From an uncultured Bacteroides sp. (GTDB taxonomy: Bacteria > Bacteroidota > Bacteroidia > Bacteroidales > Bacteroidaceae): a DNA stretch of 17,869 bases. Made by a program: the position numbers and the translations under genes. Where the stretch lies: assembly GCA_900542985.1 (NCBI GenBank), contig UQPQ01000052.1:1-17869 (forward strand), in the 5' to 3' direction. The notes under the pieces were generated by a model. The model was given only the letters and a program-made list of their open reading frames with translations, made no database searches and had not been told where the DNA came from. Of this stretch, positions 6,292 through 14,668 are shown piece by piece; position 1 is the stretch's first letter, and every line of letters starts with the position of its first letter.

Positions 6292-6299
6292 CAAAGTTA
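6292..6299 (-). promoter_or_regulatory. Possible -7 element for infC overlapping the thrS stop codon
   Basis: On the minus strand TAACTTTG (6299-6292) matches TAnnTTTG exactly, and its TAA is the thrS stop codon. Transcription from it would begin around 6286, so the 15-bp hairpin would form the very 5-prime end of an infC-rpmI-rplT message. No -33 TTTG is evident at the right spacing, so this could be chance. Confidence 0.35.
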
Positions 6300-8237
6300 C
6301 CATTTATTTATCATATTATGAACTTCTTCCGCAATATTTTTTGCAAATTCTTCGATTTTCATCGTTCCTTTGTCTCCTTCACCCTGTTTACGTACGGCTA
6401 CTTCACCATTTTCGGCTTCTTTTTCACCTACAATCAGCATGTAAGGAATACGTTTCATTTCATTATCGCGGATTTTACGTCCAATCTTTTCGTTACGATC
6501 GTCTACAATAGCGCGGATATCGCTCTTCTTCAGTTCCAGACGAACCTGATTAGCATAATCGTTGAACTTTTCAGAGATAGGCAGGATAGCTACCTGATCC
6601 GGAGTCAGCCACAACGGGAATTTACCGGCAGTATGTTCAATCAGCACAGCCACAAAGCGCTCCATAGATCCAAACGGTGCACGGTGAATCATTACCGGAC
6701 GATGTTTCTGATTGTCTGAACCCATATATTCCAACTGGAAACGTTCAGGCAAGTTGTAGTCTACCTGAATAGTACCCAACTGCCAGCGACGGCCAATGGC
6801 ATCCTTCACCATGAAGTCCAATTTAGGACCATAGAATGCAGCTTCACCGTATTCTACTTTCGCCTTCAAGCCTTTTTCTTCGCATGCTTCTACAATAGCA
6901 CGTTCAGCTCTTTCCCAGTTTTCATCGCTACCGATGTATTTTTCACGATTTTCTTTGTCACGCAAAGAAATCTGAGCTTCGAAGTTTTCCAATCCCATTG
7001 AAGTAAATACAATGGAAATAATATCCATCACACGCAAGAACTCATCCTTCACCTGATCCGGACGGCAGAAGATATGTGCATCGTCCTGAGTAAAGCTACG
7101 TACACGAGTCAATCCGTGCAATTCACCACTCTGTTCGTAACGGCATACTGTACCGAATTCTGCAATACGCAAAGGCAGATCACGGTAAGAACGCGGAGTG
7201 TTCTTATAAATCATACAGTGATGCGGACAGTTCATCGGTTTCAGGAAGTATTCTTCACCTTCTTCCGGAGTATGGATAGGCTGGAATGCATCCTTACCGT
7301 ATTTAGCATAGTGACCAGAAGTTACGTACAGCAATTTGTTTCCGATAGGCGGACACATTACTTCCTGATAATCGTAACGAGCCTGAATGCGGCGCAGGAA
7401 ATCCTGCAGACGGATACGCAGCGCAGTACCTTTCGGTAACCACATCGGAAGTCCCTTACCTACTGTATCCGAGAACATGAACAAATCCATTTCCTTACCA
7501 ATCTTACGGTGGTCACGTTTCTTTGCTTCTTCCAGCATAGCCAGATACTCATCGAGCATCTTCTTTTTCGGGAAGGTGATACCGTAGATACGAGTCATCT
7601 GCTTACGGTCTTCCTGTCCTCTCCAATATGCTCCGGCAACCGACAACAGTTTGATAGCCTTGATAGGAGCAGTAGAAGGCAAGTGCGGACCACGGCAAAG
7701 GTCTGTAAATGCACCCTGTGTATATGTAGTGATATGTCCGTCTTCCAGTTCAGAAATCAACTCACATTTGTAAGTTTCTCCTCTTTCACTGAACATTTTC
7801 AATGCATCTTCCTTAGCTATATTCTGACGAACCAATACTTCTTTCTTGGCAGCCAGTTCAGCCATTTTCTTTTCGATAGCAGCCAAATCGCCTTCTTTAA
7901 TCACAGCTTCTCCCGGATCTACATCATAATAGAATCCGTTTTCGATAGCCGGACCTATACCGAATTGAATGCCCGGGTAAAGTTCCTGCAATGCTTCTGC
8001 CAGCAAATGCGCACTGGTGTGCCAAAATGCGTGCTTACCTTGTTCATCTTCCCATTTATAGAGAACGAATTCAGCATCTTCGTTAATAGGTCTTGTCAAG
8101 TCGATAGTCTCACCATTTACCGCACAAGCCAACACATCTTGTGCCAGACGTGAACTGATACTTTCTGCAATCTGCAGACCAGTTACTCCTTCGTTATATT
8201 CACGAACCGAGCCGTCAGGAAAAGTTATCTTAATCAT
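6297..8237 (-). CDS. thrS: Threonyl-tRNA synthetase
   Basis: Class II aminoacyl-tRNA synthetase that charges tRNA(Thr) and removes misattached serine. The full-length 646-residue protein has an N-terminal TGS domain (about 1-61) and then an editing domain with H73/H77 (HTSAH) and C181/H185 (CRGPH). The catalytic core follows from about 245 to 535. The zinc ligands C337 (MNCPHH), H388 (DDAH) and H518 (MIHRAPFG) are all present, as is the motif 2 region [12 protein letters not shown]. The C-terminal anticodon-binding domain covers about 540-646. It heads the operon thrS-infC-rpmI-rplT. A -7 element lies 42-49 bases before the start. The editing motif is intact, so the separate AlaX-like protein in this window is not needed to replace it. 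Confidence 0.98.
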   Translation of the reverse strand: MIKITFPDGSVREYNEGVTGLQIAESISSRLAQDVLACAVNGETIDLTRPINEDAEFVLYKWEDEQGKHAFWHTSAHLLAEALQELYPGIQFGIGPAIENGFYYDVDPGEAVIKEGDLAAIEKKMAELAAKKEVLVRQNIAKEDALKMFSERGETYKCELISELEDGHITTYTQGAFTDLCRGPHLPSTAPIKAIKLLSVAGAYWRGQEDRKQMTRIYGITFPKKKMLDEYLAMLEEAKKRDHRKIGKEMDLFMFSDTVGKGLPMWLPKGTALRIRLQDFLRRIQARYDYQEVMCPPIGNKLLYVTSGHYAKYGKDAFQPIHTPEEGEEYFLKPMNCPHHCMIYKNTPRSYRDLPLRIAEFGTVCRYEQSGELHGLTRVRSFTQDDAHIFCRPDQVKDEFLRVMDIISIVFTSMGLENFEAQISLRDKENREKYIGSDENWERAERAIVEACEEKGLKAKVEYGEAAFYGPKLDFMVKDAIGRRWQLGTIQVDYNLPERFQLEYMGSDNQKHRPVMIHRAPFGSMERFVAVLIEHTAGKFPLWLTPDQVAILPISEKFNDYANQVRLELKKSDIRAIVDDRNEKIGRKIRDNEMKRIPYMLIVGEKEAENGEVAVRKQGEGDKGTMKIEEFAKNIAEEVHNMINKW

Positions 8238-8278
8238 AATCTTTATGTATTAATATTCTATATACTTTTTGTAGCTTG

Positions 8279-8286
8279 CAAATTTA
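8279..8286 (-). promoter_or_regulatory. Probable -7 promoter element of the thrS operon
   Basis: TAAATTTG on the minus strand (8286-8279) matches TAnnTTTG exactly and lies 42 bases upstream of the thrS ATG, giving a short AU-rich leader. A good -33 TTTG at 19-21 bases is not visible. Confidence 0.5.
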
Positions 8287-8627
8287 AATAAAACTTTTGG
8301 TAATACGCTATTTTTTTCAATAAATGATGCATCCTATAAAGAAACCCATTTTCGAGAAAGTCACCCATCTTTCTTACAAAAAAAATAAAAAAGCCTTCCA
8401 CACAAGTGCAACCGAAAATCATCTGCTAATCTTCTCCGTGTCTGCGCTTCATGTAAAAGGTACCATCCATTAAACTTCATTGGAATAAATCAAAAAGAAA
8501 AATCCGTAGACCCCATCAATCTTCCTCTTCGCACTTTAAAACCATACCTATAAAACTATCCAGGAATTTCTCCAGCTTAAGATATAGCAACAGATGTATA
8601 TTTAGAGCAATCCCTTTCTCCCATGAA
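8287..8627. other. Gene-free spacer between the exported-protein cassette and thrS
   Basis: This stretch of about 340 bases follows the stop of the 419-residue protein gene and precedes the thrS promoter. I see no convincing gene; the longest minus-strand reading frame I noticed (8361-8480, 39 codons) has no recognisable features. A minus-strand T-rich tract (8379-8396) follows a GC-richer segment but without a clear stem, so no confident terminator for the cassette can be named. Confidence 0.5.
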
Positions 8628-9887
8628 TCAGTCCATTTCCCGTAGTAGCATTCCAGGATAAAAATCACTGCCCGAAATAACTTCAAATGATGTACCAGTT
8701 ATAGAAGAATCATAATTTTCTTCAAATTCGGCCATATAACGATTATCCCATATCTTCCCCTTAATTGGTTTTAAGACTCCTTTTCTGGAATATGATGTTT
8801 TCCCATTCTCATCGATTGAAATTTCGAGAACCTCAAATTTAGAATTCTCCGTTATCCCTTCTTTCAGGCCTATATAAGAAACAAACGGATCAGTGGAAAC
8901 CAAAGGAGAGAAAACCTTAAATTCGTCGAATTGCTTTTGCAATTCCGATATAGACAAGTCAATTGCCCGTGTACATACTTTTTTAAACATATCTGATTCA
9001 TATTCCACACCGGCCAGACTCGTATCCCCACTGTATATAGTAGCACATCCAAGATATCTTATCTTAAACGCAGATAGATTTTTCTTAAACGAATGATATT
9101 TTTCTAGAGAGTCACTTGCTCCTGGCTCAAACCAAAACTGTGAATAAAAAAAGTTCGCAATATCTTTATTCCAATCAAGTCTGAAAAGATAGGATGTCAC
9201 ATAAACTTTAAAGCCAACGACCAAATCATTAATCCTCAAGGCAACAGGATACAAGGTGCGCGCTGCAGTTGTAGCCACCACTCCTCCGACTCCGGGAATC
9301 AACAAAGAGGCAAATAAACCTGCTGTAGTTGCTATTCCCTGTAAATTCCGCTGGGTAGTTTTATCCGCATAACGAATATCATTCACAAGTATATAAGTAT
9401 ACGAAATCAGTTCCTCACCGGCATCCTCCAATAACGCCATTTTCCGCACAGAGTTTAATGCTATATCAATATCAAAGACACTGGCATCATAAATCCCTCT
9501 CTCCTTCACCAAAGACAAATCAAATCCTTTTGTCCGGCTACTATAATTAAACCATTTCTCAACAAGTCTACCGCCTATTTTATTTCGGTTAAGCATATTC
9601 CATATTGCGTCCTTATATGCACCTTCAAGTTCTTCTTTTGTGAGTTCCTCTATGACAGGAGCATTCATAACCGTAAACTTCAAATTATGATTATTATATC
9701 TTTCCGGTATAGGAATCTCTTTGAAAGCACGAACAATCTCATCTGAAAAACGTTGTTCAGGATGATTCAATAAAATAGAATATAAAGAGCTCCTACGGTA
9801 TCTGCTGTAGTCTTGAGCACACGTGTTACTTTGACAGAAACACACACATATAACCGCCCCAATAAAAACTCTAAACACCATTTTCAT
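8628..9887 (-). CDS. Exported protein of unknown function with glycine-rich hydrophobic segment
   Basis: I do not recognise a characterised family. A signal peptide covers about residues 1-25, with a probable cleavage after CAQ. Mature sequence starts DYSRYRRSSLYSILL, of a type I associate with uncharacterised Bacteroidales exported proteins. Residues about 185-208 form an uninterrupted hydrophobic, Gly/Ala-rich stretch (AGLFASLLIPGVGGVV), too short of charge to be a normal surface and able to insert in a membrane or act as a glycine-zipper hairpin. After about residue 330 a beta-rich C-terminal part contains GLKEGI, SIDENGKTSYSRKG, IWDNRYMAE and FYPGMLLRE. It is the third gene of a tight operon: only three bases separate it from the 220-residue gene upstream. 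Location is periplasm or outer envelope by inference. Function unknown. Confidence 0.85.
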   Translation of the reverse strand: MKMVFRVFIGAVICVCFCQSNTCAQDYSRYRRSSLYSILLNHPEQRFSDEIVRAFKEIPIPERYNNHNLKFTVMNAPVIEELTKEELEGAYKDAIWNMLNRNKIGGRLVEKWFNYSSRTKGFDLSLVKERGIYDASVFDIDIALNSVRKMALLEDAGEELISYTYILVNDIRYADKTTQRNLQGIATTAGLFASLLIPGVGGVVATTAARTLYPVALRINDLVVGFKVYVTSYLFRLDWNKDIANFFYSQFWFEPGASDSLEKYHSFKKNLSAFKIRYLGCATIYSGDTSLAGVEYESDMFKKVCTRAIDLSISELQKQFDEFKVFSPLVSTDPFVSYIGLKEGITENSKFEVLEISIDENGKTSYSRKGVLKPIKGKIWDNRYMAEFEENYDSSITGTSFEVISGSDFYPGMLLREMD

Positions 9888-9890
9888 AAT

Positions 9891-10553
9891 CTAAAATCTA
9901 ACAAAAGCCCTACCTACACAATCTTCACCCAATTTCGTTCTGGATTTCAAATTAAACTTCCAGGAATTCTTTTTCCGGTCGAACTGAAACACATATACTT
10001 TTCCATCATCAGTAACGGTAGAAGTGTACACTCCATTGAGGAATGCAGAGCCACCCGCATCAAGCAACTTATTGTTTATTGTTTTGTAAAATATACTGTT
10101 ATCATCCATTGTATTTTCCACATCTTCATCCCAGTCAAGAACCACATTATTTCCAATCCAGAAATTGATGAAAGCTTCGAGCTCCTCAACCGACGGAATG
10201 TACCAGTTTTCTCCAAGGTTGTTACACCACTCAAAAACCGGAAAACAAGACAATACATTTTTTTCATGAGCAAATGACACGACTTTTCTGGTGTTAGAAA
10301 GTCCATCCTTTCTATTGGCCAAGGAGGGTAATTGCTTCGCATACTTCATATGATTACACCATGGCCCGTCTACGCCTCTGAAAACTTTTACATACATCGC
10401 CTTCCCATGCTGTCCAGATTCATCAACTTCGTAAATAATAGCTTTATGACCATCTATTTCTATTACCTCACCCACATCATAATACGTCTGAGCATGCAGA
10501 TTTAATAAATTAGCGTACACCGCCATCAATAAAGCCAAATACTTTTTCATCAC
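9891..10553 (-). CDS. Exported DUF1566-like protein, paralogue of the neighbouring gene
   Basis: A 220-residue exported protein with a signal peptide of about 22 residues ending HAQ. The layout resembles DUF1566/Fibrobacter major-paralogous-domain proteins, which have a C-type-lectin-like fold. It has an N-terminal beta segment (VGEVIEIDGHKAIIYEVDESGQHG, given here as positions 27-50), a central block FPVFEWC (104-110) followed by GENWYIPSVEELEAF, and a C-terminus GRAFVRF matching the R-A-V-R-F ending of that fold. The central block aligns with FPFFQWC in the upstream gene, where GEGWYAPAREEMELI follows, so the two are diverged copies. Only three bases separate it from each operon neighbour. 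A ligand or partner is unknown; the fold assignment is inference from motifs. Confidence 0.83.
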   Translation of the reverse strand: MMKKYLALLMAVYANLLNLHAQTYYDVGEVIEIDGHKAIIYEVDESGQHGKAMYVKVFRGVDGPWCNHMKYAKQLPSLANRKDGLSNTRKVVSFAHEKNVLSCFPVFEWCNNLGENWYIPSVEELEAFINFWIGNNVVLDWDEDVENTMDDNSIFYKTINNKLLDAGGSAFLNGVYTSTVTDDGKVYVFQFDRKKNSWKFNLKSRTKLGEDCVGRAFVRF

Positions 10554-10556
10554 TGA

Positions 10557-11207
10557 TCAGAATTTATGTATGGCACGAGATCCGAGATACCGTCCATGTT
10601 TTTTGGAGCCCTCAAATATTTTTGCATCAGGAGTACCGAACGGAGAAGTCTGAAAAAAACCACCCATGCAAACCTTACCCTTGTTTGCCTCTGTAGAAGT
10701 CAAAAGGGTATAGGGCATTTTTCCACCCATCGGCAAGTCCACGTTTCCATACAGACTGTCACCACCATTATCAGTAATAATCCTGTCAAACGCCTTCATA
10801 TTAGATTCACTATATTTACCTACAGAACCATTCATTGCCGCAATAATCAACTCCATTTCTTCGCGAGCCGGTGCATACCATCCTTCACCTTTGTTTCTAC
10901 ACCACTGAAAAAAAGGAAACATCTCCCAGGTTTGGCCATTTTCGGTAATATACCTTTCAATAACAGCCATATTTTTTTCTCCATCATCCTCATAGAATGC
11001 ATCTGTGAGAAACTTGGCTTTTTTGTTCAGGTACCACTTTCCACCAAATCTATCCAATGACATTATTATACCATGCAGACCTTTATCGTCCACTCTCACT
11101 ACAATACCTTTAAGGCCTCCCTCATTATAGATGTCACCAATTTTATACTGCGCCTTCATTGCAGCGCAGGAAAAGAATGCAATTAAAAAAATAACAACTT
11201 GTTTCAT
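10557..11207 (-). CDS. Exported DUF1566-like protein, first gene of the cassette
   Basis: A 216-residue exported protein with a signal peptide of about 20 residues (hydrophobic core VVIFLIAFFSCAA, ending KAQ). After it come YKIGDIYNEGGLKGIVVRVDD (split as 21-41), GLHGIIMS (43-50), FPFFQWC (97-103) with GEGWYAPAREEMELI, and the C-terminal ending SRAIHKF. These blocks line up one for one with the downstream 220-residue protein, which shows tandem duplication and divergence. The general plan is that of DUF1566 / Fib_succ_major-type C-type-lectin-like domains, often found on secreted or surface Bacteroidetes proteins. It is the first gene of the three-gene operon. I found no exact -7 promoter element in the 375-base gap upstream. 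Function unknown. Confidence 0.83.
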   Translation of the reverse strand: MKQVVIFLIAFFSCAAMKAQYKIGDIYNEGGLKGIVVRVDDKGLHGIIMSLDRFGGKWYLNKKAKFLTDAFYEDDGEKNMAVIERYITENGQTWEMFPFFQWCRNKGEGWYAPAREEMELIIAAMNGSVGKYSESNMKAFDRIITDNGGDSLYGNVDLPMGGKMPYTLLTSTEANKGKVCMGGFFQTSPFGTPDAKIFEGSKKHGRYLGSRAIHKF

Positions 11208-11525
11208 CTTATTTTTATTTTATGTCTATTAATAACTCTTTTACCATGAAAACTTAATGCCATTTATACACAATCCGAGCCCGCTTTTCAATTGTCAGTG
11301 AACAAACAGCCCCACAAAACGTCATAAATCAATTTCTTCTTCATTACCGTCAAGGAGAAGACCGGCAACCATAGTACAGCCCAACAAAAGCATCTTCTCT
11401 TCCAATGAATGTATAACTTACACCATAAAATTACCCCGATAAAAATCAACTTTAAAATAGAATTTTCATAAAGTGTGTACAAAAGGCGCCAAACATGTAC
11501 CAAACTAGAGAAATTTACAACTATC
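11208..11525. other. Spacer upstream of the exported-protein cassette
   Basis: About 320 bases lie between the TPR-operon terminator and the first cassette gene. It should hold the cassette promoter. On the minus strand TTTTG (about 11486-11490) is followed at about 20 bases by TATTTTAA, only a partial match to TAnnTTTG, so the promoter is uncertain. A 23-codon frame on the minus strand (11322-11393) encodes a short hydrophobic, cysteine-containing peptide with an acidic tail. I see no repeats or tRNA. Confidence 0.45.
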
Positions 11526-11575
11526 ATGCACAAAAAAGCGAGTTCCTTTTTCAGGAACTCGCTTTTTTTGTGCAT
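11526..11575 (-). terminator. Long hairpin terminator of the ruvX-def-TPR operon
   Basis: Bases 11526-11547 (ATGCAC, A6, GCGAGTTCCT) pair with 11553-11575 (AGGAACTCGC, T7, GTGCAT): 22 bp with a single bulged T and a loop of about five bases. It begins eight bases after the TPR gene stop. On the minus strand the GC-rich core is followed by T6, the form of an intrinsic terminator. The plus strand has T7, so it could stop transcripts in both directions. Confidence 0.9.
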
Positions 11576-11582
11576 GACTTTA

Positions 11583-13583
11583 TTATTGCTCTTCTACAGT
11601 CGTAAAGCGCTTAATTACATTATAAGCCGCAAAGATACCCAGTTCGCCAGCCTTACTCAAATCCTGAATACCTTGTCGGTTGTTACCCAGGAAAATATTG
11701 GTCAGCCCCCTGTTGTAGTACGCATCAGAGAAACGGCTATCCAGCTCAATAGCTTTATTATAGTCTACCAATGCTCCGCGGTAATCTTTCATAGATACCA
11801 GGATATTGGCCCGGTTATAATATGCATATACAAAGTCGGGAGCCAGACTGATGACCTTATCCAGATCGTCCCGAATCACAGCATAGTCGATACCACGTAC
11901 CTGAGGCTGTTTATCATTCAAACCTTCTATCTCATAGCCTACATCACGTTTGCGGAACTCTATCTGTTTGTAGTGTACCACTGCACGAGTAAAATAGGCC
12001 GGGAAGAAAGTAGAATCACGTTCTATAGCATCATCCAGATCTTTCAATGCACTGTCAAAATCCTGCACCAGATAGAAATCCAGTGCACGTCTATAATAAT
12101 GAAGCGCATTATCCGGTTCGTTCATAATCGCAGCCGATTCCTCGTCGATAGCAGCAAAATGCTGTTTTACCTGCTGTTCTGTCAGAGAAGCCTCGTTGTT
12201 GGTTATCAGCAAACGCTGCGGAAGCACATGGCGGTTGTTCAAGTCGTCGATATACTTCGAGAAGTTTACCTGACGTTTCACCTCTTCCTGACGCTCGTAA
12301 TAGCTCAACACATACATCGGCTGTGGCAGAATCGTGATATTCTTATCCTGCACACGTCCACGGTAGTCGGTCTTGTACTTGGATTCCTCTTCTTCGTTAT
12401 CGGCCACAATAATCTTACGATAGTTGTTCATGTTTTTATCCGACTTCTTACGAGTCTTGTCGGCCGATGCCGTCTGTGTTTTCTTCACCCCATTCTGCGC
12501 ATCCAGCTGAGCTTTCAGCACCTTAAACTCATCGGCTTCTGCCCGATGCAGTTCACCCATCTTACGCAACACCTGAGCACGATACTGATAACCAGCCAGG
12601 AAATTGGGATATTCATCCAATACTGCAGAAAAATCGTTTACAGCCCCTTGATAATCACCGGTCTTATCACGCAACAATCCCCGGTTGAATGTAGCCATCA
12701 TATTATCCGGCTCCACCGACAGCACAAAGTCGAAATCTTCAATTGCACGGTTGTCATCTCCCACCTGCGCACGAAGCAATCCACGGTTATAATGCCCGAT
12801 AAAATTATCACGGTCAATATCCAATGCGATATCGTAATCCTTCATGGCTCCGCGCAAATTGTTCTGATGATAACGAGCCAAGGCACGATTAATATAAAGC
12901 CCTGCATTACGGACAGACAGTCGGATAGCCTCCGTCAAGTCCGATTCGGCATCCTGATACTTGGAACGCTGCAAAAACAACATACCTCGAGAAGCCCATG
13001 TATCCGGATTATACCGGTCCATCTCAATAGCTTTATCGGCATCGGTCATCGCCAACAACGTATCCTTCTGTTTCAAGGAAACCTCTGTACGCATCAAATA
13101 AGCATCGGTGTAACGGGGAGAAATACGAATTAAGGTATCCAAATCGGCCCTTGCCTGTGCATAATCCGATTCGCGCATCCGGCATAATGCCAGATTGTGC
13201 CACAGGCTGATATTTTCAGGTTCCAGTTTCAAAGCTCTCTCATAATCTTGTATAGCCCCCTTATAATTTTTCTGACGGATACGCGATATTCCCCGAATCT
13301 GATAAGCATTGGCCACAAACGGATTACGGTCTATCGCTTCCGAACAGTCGGCTTCTGCCCCCTGAAAATCGTCGAGATTCATTTTGGCAAGCCCTCTGTA
13401 AAAATAAGGTTCCGCCAGATAAGGCTTCGCACTGATTACCTGGTTAAAATACTGGATAGAAAGGACATAGTCCTCAAAATAGAGAGCATTCCGCCCGATA
13501 GTCATCACTCTGTCCGTATTGATTTGGGCAGAGAGTGATAAAGGGAGGAATGCGCATACTATATATAAAAGTTTTTTTATCAT
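11583..13583 (-). CDS. Exported tetratricopeptide-repeat protein
   Basis: A 666-residue exported scaffold protein built of TPR helices, which usually mediate protein-protein contacts. A signal peptide spans about 1-19 ([16 protein letters not shown]). A first TPR array covers about 27-357 with some nine or ten 34-residue units (for example [20 protein letters not shown] at 93-112). A charged, Lys/Glu-rich linker runs about 358-480, and a second array about 490-655 ([20 protein letters not shown] at 588-607). The start ATG at 13583 is chosen because it overlaps the def stop as ATGA, giving translational coupling, and begins directly with the signal peptide. A longer frame from 13610 would add nine polar residues. 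It is the last gene of ruvX-def-TPR. Its location is periplasm or envelope by inference, and no partner can be named. Confidence 0.92.
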   Translation of the reverse strand: MIKKLLYIVCAFLPLSLSAQINTDRVMTIGRNALYFEDYVLSIQYFNQVISAKPYLAEPYFYRGLAKMNLDDFQGAEADCSEAIDRNPFVANAYQIRGISRIRQKNYKGAIQDYERALKLEPENISLWHNLALCRMRESDYAQARADLDTLIRISPRYTDAYLMRTEVSLKQKDTLLAMTDADKAIEMDRYNPDTWASRGMLFLQRSKYQDAESDLTEAIRLSVRNAGLYINRALARYHQNNLRGAMKDYDIALDIDRDNFIGHYNRGLLRAQVGDDNRAIEDFDFVLSVEPDNMMATFNRGLLRDKTGDYQGAVNDFSAVLDEYPNFLAGYQYRAQVLRKMGELHRAEADEFKVLKAQLDAQNGVKKTQTASADKTRKKSDKNMNNYRKIIVADNEEEESKYKTDYRGRVQDKNITILPQPMYVLSYYERQEEVKRQVNFSKYIDDLNNRHVLPQRLLITNNEASLTEQQVKQHFAAIDEESAAIMNEPDNALHYYRRALDFYLVQDFDSALKDLDDAIERDSTFFPAYFTRAVVHYKQIEFRKRDVGYEIEGLNDKQPQVRGIDYAVIRDDLDKVISLAPDFVYAYYNRANILVSMKDYRGALVDYNKAIELDSRFSDAYYNRGLTNIFLGNNRQGIQDLSKAGELGIFAAYNVIKRFTTVEEQ

Positions 13584-14134
13584 TTGATTGTCTTCACCTT
13601 GTAAGCACAACGTGCTTTGCCTTTCAGCATATTGCTCAGCTTTCCTTTAATCATTTGTTTACGCAATGCCGACAGATGGTCGATAAACATAGTTCCGTCC
13701 AAATGGTCGAACTCATGCTGCATGACACGTGCCAGATAGCCTTCTACCCACTCGTCGTGTGGTGTCATATTTTCATCCAGATAAGTGACATGGATTTTAT
13801 CAGGGCGTTTCACACTTTCATGAATACCCGGCAAACTCAGACAGCCTTCTTCCATAGACACCATTTCTCCGTCTGTTTCGAGGATATGCGGATTGATATA
13901 AGTACGTTTGAATCCCTTAAATTCGGGCATATCATCAGAAAGCACATCCAAGTCGACCACTACCACACGGATAGGAAGCCCGATTTGAGGAGCAGCCAAT
14001 CCTACTCCATCTGCACGTTCCATCGTTTCAAACATGTTTGCTATCAACTCTTTCAGGTTTGGATAGTCTGGTGTAATATCTTCAGCCTCCTGACGCAATA
14101 CAGGCTGGCCATATACATAAATAGGTAAAATCAT
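13580..14134 (-). CDS. def: Peptide deformylase
   Basis: A metalloenzyme (Fe2+ or Zn2+) that removes the N-formyl group from nascent proteins at the ribosome. The three family motifs are intact: [10 protein letters not shown] (43-52), EGCLS (96-100) with metal ligand C98, and QHEFDH (139-144) with ligands H140 and H144 and catalytic E141. The start at 14134 gives [14 protein letters not shown], the normal deformylase N-terminus, and a length of 184. The frame is open further upstream to an ATG at 14197, but that would overlap the ruvX 3-prime end and add a non-family segment. The gap to ruvX is 16 bases, and the 3-prime end overlaps the TPR gene at ATGA. Housekeeping and probably essential. 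Confidence 0.97.
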   Translation of the reverse strand: MILPIYVYGQPVLRQEAEDITPDYPNLKELIANMFETMERADGVGLAAPQIGLPIRVVVVDLDVLSDDMPEFKGFKRTYINPHILETDGEMVSMEEGCLSLPGIHESVKRPDKIHVTYLDENMTPHDEWVEGYLARVMQHEFDHLDGTMFIDHLSALRKQMIKGKLSNMLKGKARCAYKVKTIK

Positions 14135-14150
14135 TGTTTTATGTTTTAAT

Positions 14151-14567
14151 TTAAAATTTTTTCGATTCCAGATAAGACTGAAGAATAATAGTTGCACTGA
14201 TTTCGTCGACCAAAGCCTTATTCTGACGGTCTTTCTTTTTCAGTCCGCCGACCAGCATGGCCTGATGTGCCAATACAGAGGTAAACCGTTCGTCTACCAG
14301 TTCTACCGGCATATCGGGACATTTTTTCTTCAACTGATTGATAAACGGAATTATATTCTTCATATTTTCCGAATCTTCATTGTTCATCTGCTTAGGATGC
14401 CCCACAATGATGCGTTCTACCGGTTCCTGAGCCATGTATTTCAATAAGAAATCCATCAGCTGATGAGTAGGAACAGTTGTCAGCCCGCTTGCAATAATCT
14501 GCATGGGGTCTGTCACGGCTATGCCTGTGCGTTTTCGTCCGTAATCTATTGCTATTATTCTGCTCAT
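14151..14567 (-). CDS. ruvX: RuvX/YqgF-family Holliday-junction resolvase-like nuclease
   Basis: A small RNase H-fold nuclease of the YqgF family. Members are linked to processing of the 16S rRNA precursor end and, in some species, Holliday junction resolution. The first catalytic strand is [17 protein letters not shown] with D8. The conserved GHPKQMN block follows near residue 59, then VDERFTS with the acidic E, and [14 protein letters not shown] near the C-terminus with the last aspartate. Length 138 is typical. The ATG at 14567 ([10 protein letters not shown]) is the family start; an upstream start at 14585 would add six residues. A TATTTTTG element lies only eight bases before it, so the message may be almost leaderless. 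First gene of ruvX-def-TPR. Confidence 0.95.
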   Translation of the reverse strand: MSRIIAIDYGRKRTGIAVTDPMQIIASGLTTVPTHQLMDFLLKYMAQEPVERIIVGHPKQMNNEDSENMKNIIPFINQLKKKCPDMPVELVDERFTSVLAHQAMLVGGLKKKDRQNKALVDEISATIILQSYLESKKF

Positions 14568-14574
14568 ATGCCGA

Positions 14575-14582
14575 CAAAAATA
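14575..14582 (-). promoter_or_regulatory. Possible -7 element of the ruvX-def-TPR operon
   Basis: TATTTTTG on the minus strand (14582-14575) matches TAnnTTTG exactly and lies eight bases upstream of the ruvX ATG. Transcription would begin at or a few bases before the start codon. No -33 element is clear, so this is tentative. Confidence 0.4.
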
Positions 14583-14668
14583 CAAATTATTTCCTATCCG
14601 TTTTTATATGAAACTTAAATTAACGCGCAGAAACATTCCCAATATTGCCTGTAAGACTATAAAATTGA

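Noticed and set aside
8361..8480. Minus-strand 39-codon frame between the cassette and thrS
   Set aside because: No ribosome-binding site, no known motif, and it runs through an A/T homopolymer tract; more likely spacer.
11288..11575. Minus-strand 95-codon frame upstream of the exported cassette
   Set aside because: Its ATG lies inside the operon terminator hairpin and its translation is a low-complexity hydrophobic mix without family features.
11475..13133. Very long plus-strand open frame (552 codons) opposite the TPR gene
   Set aside because: It is the antisense shadow of a clear TPR gene with signal peptide and repeat periodicity; its translation shows no family features and is biased to His, Ile and Gln as expected for a complement frame.
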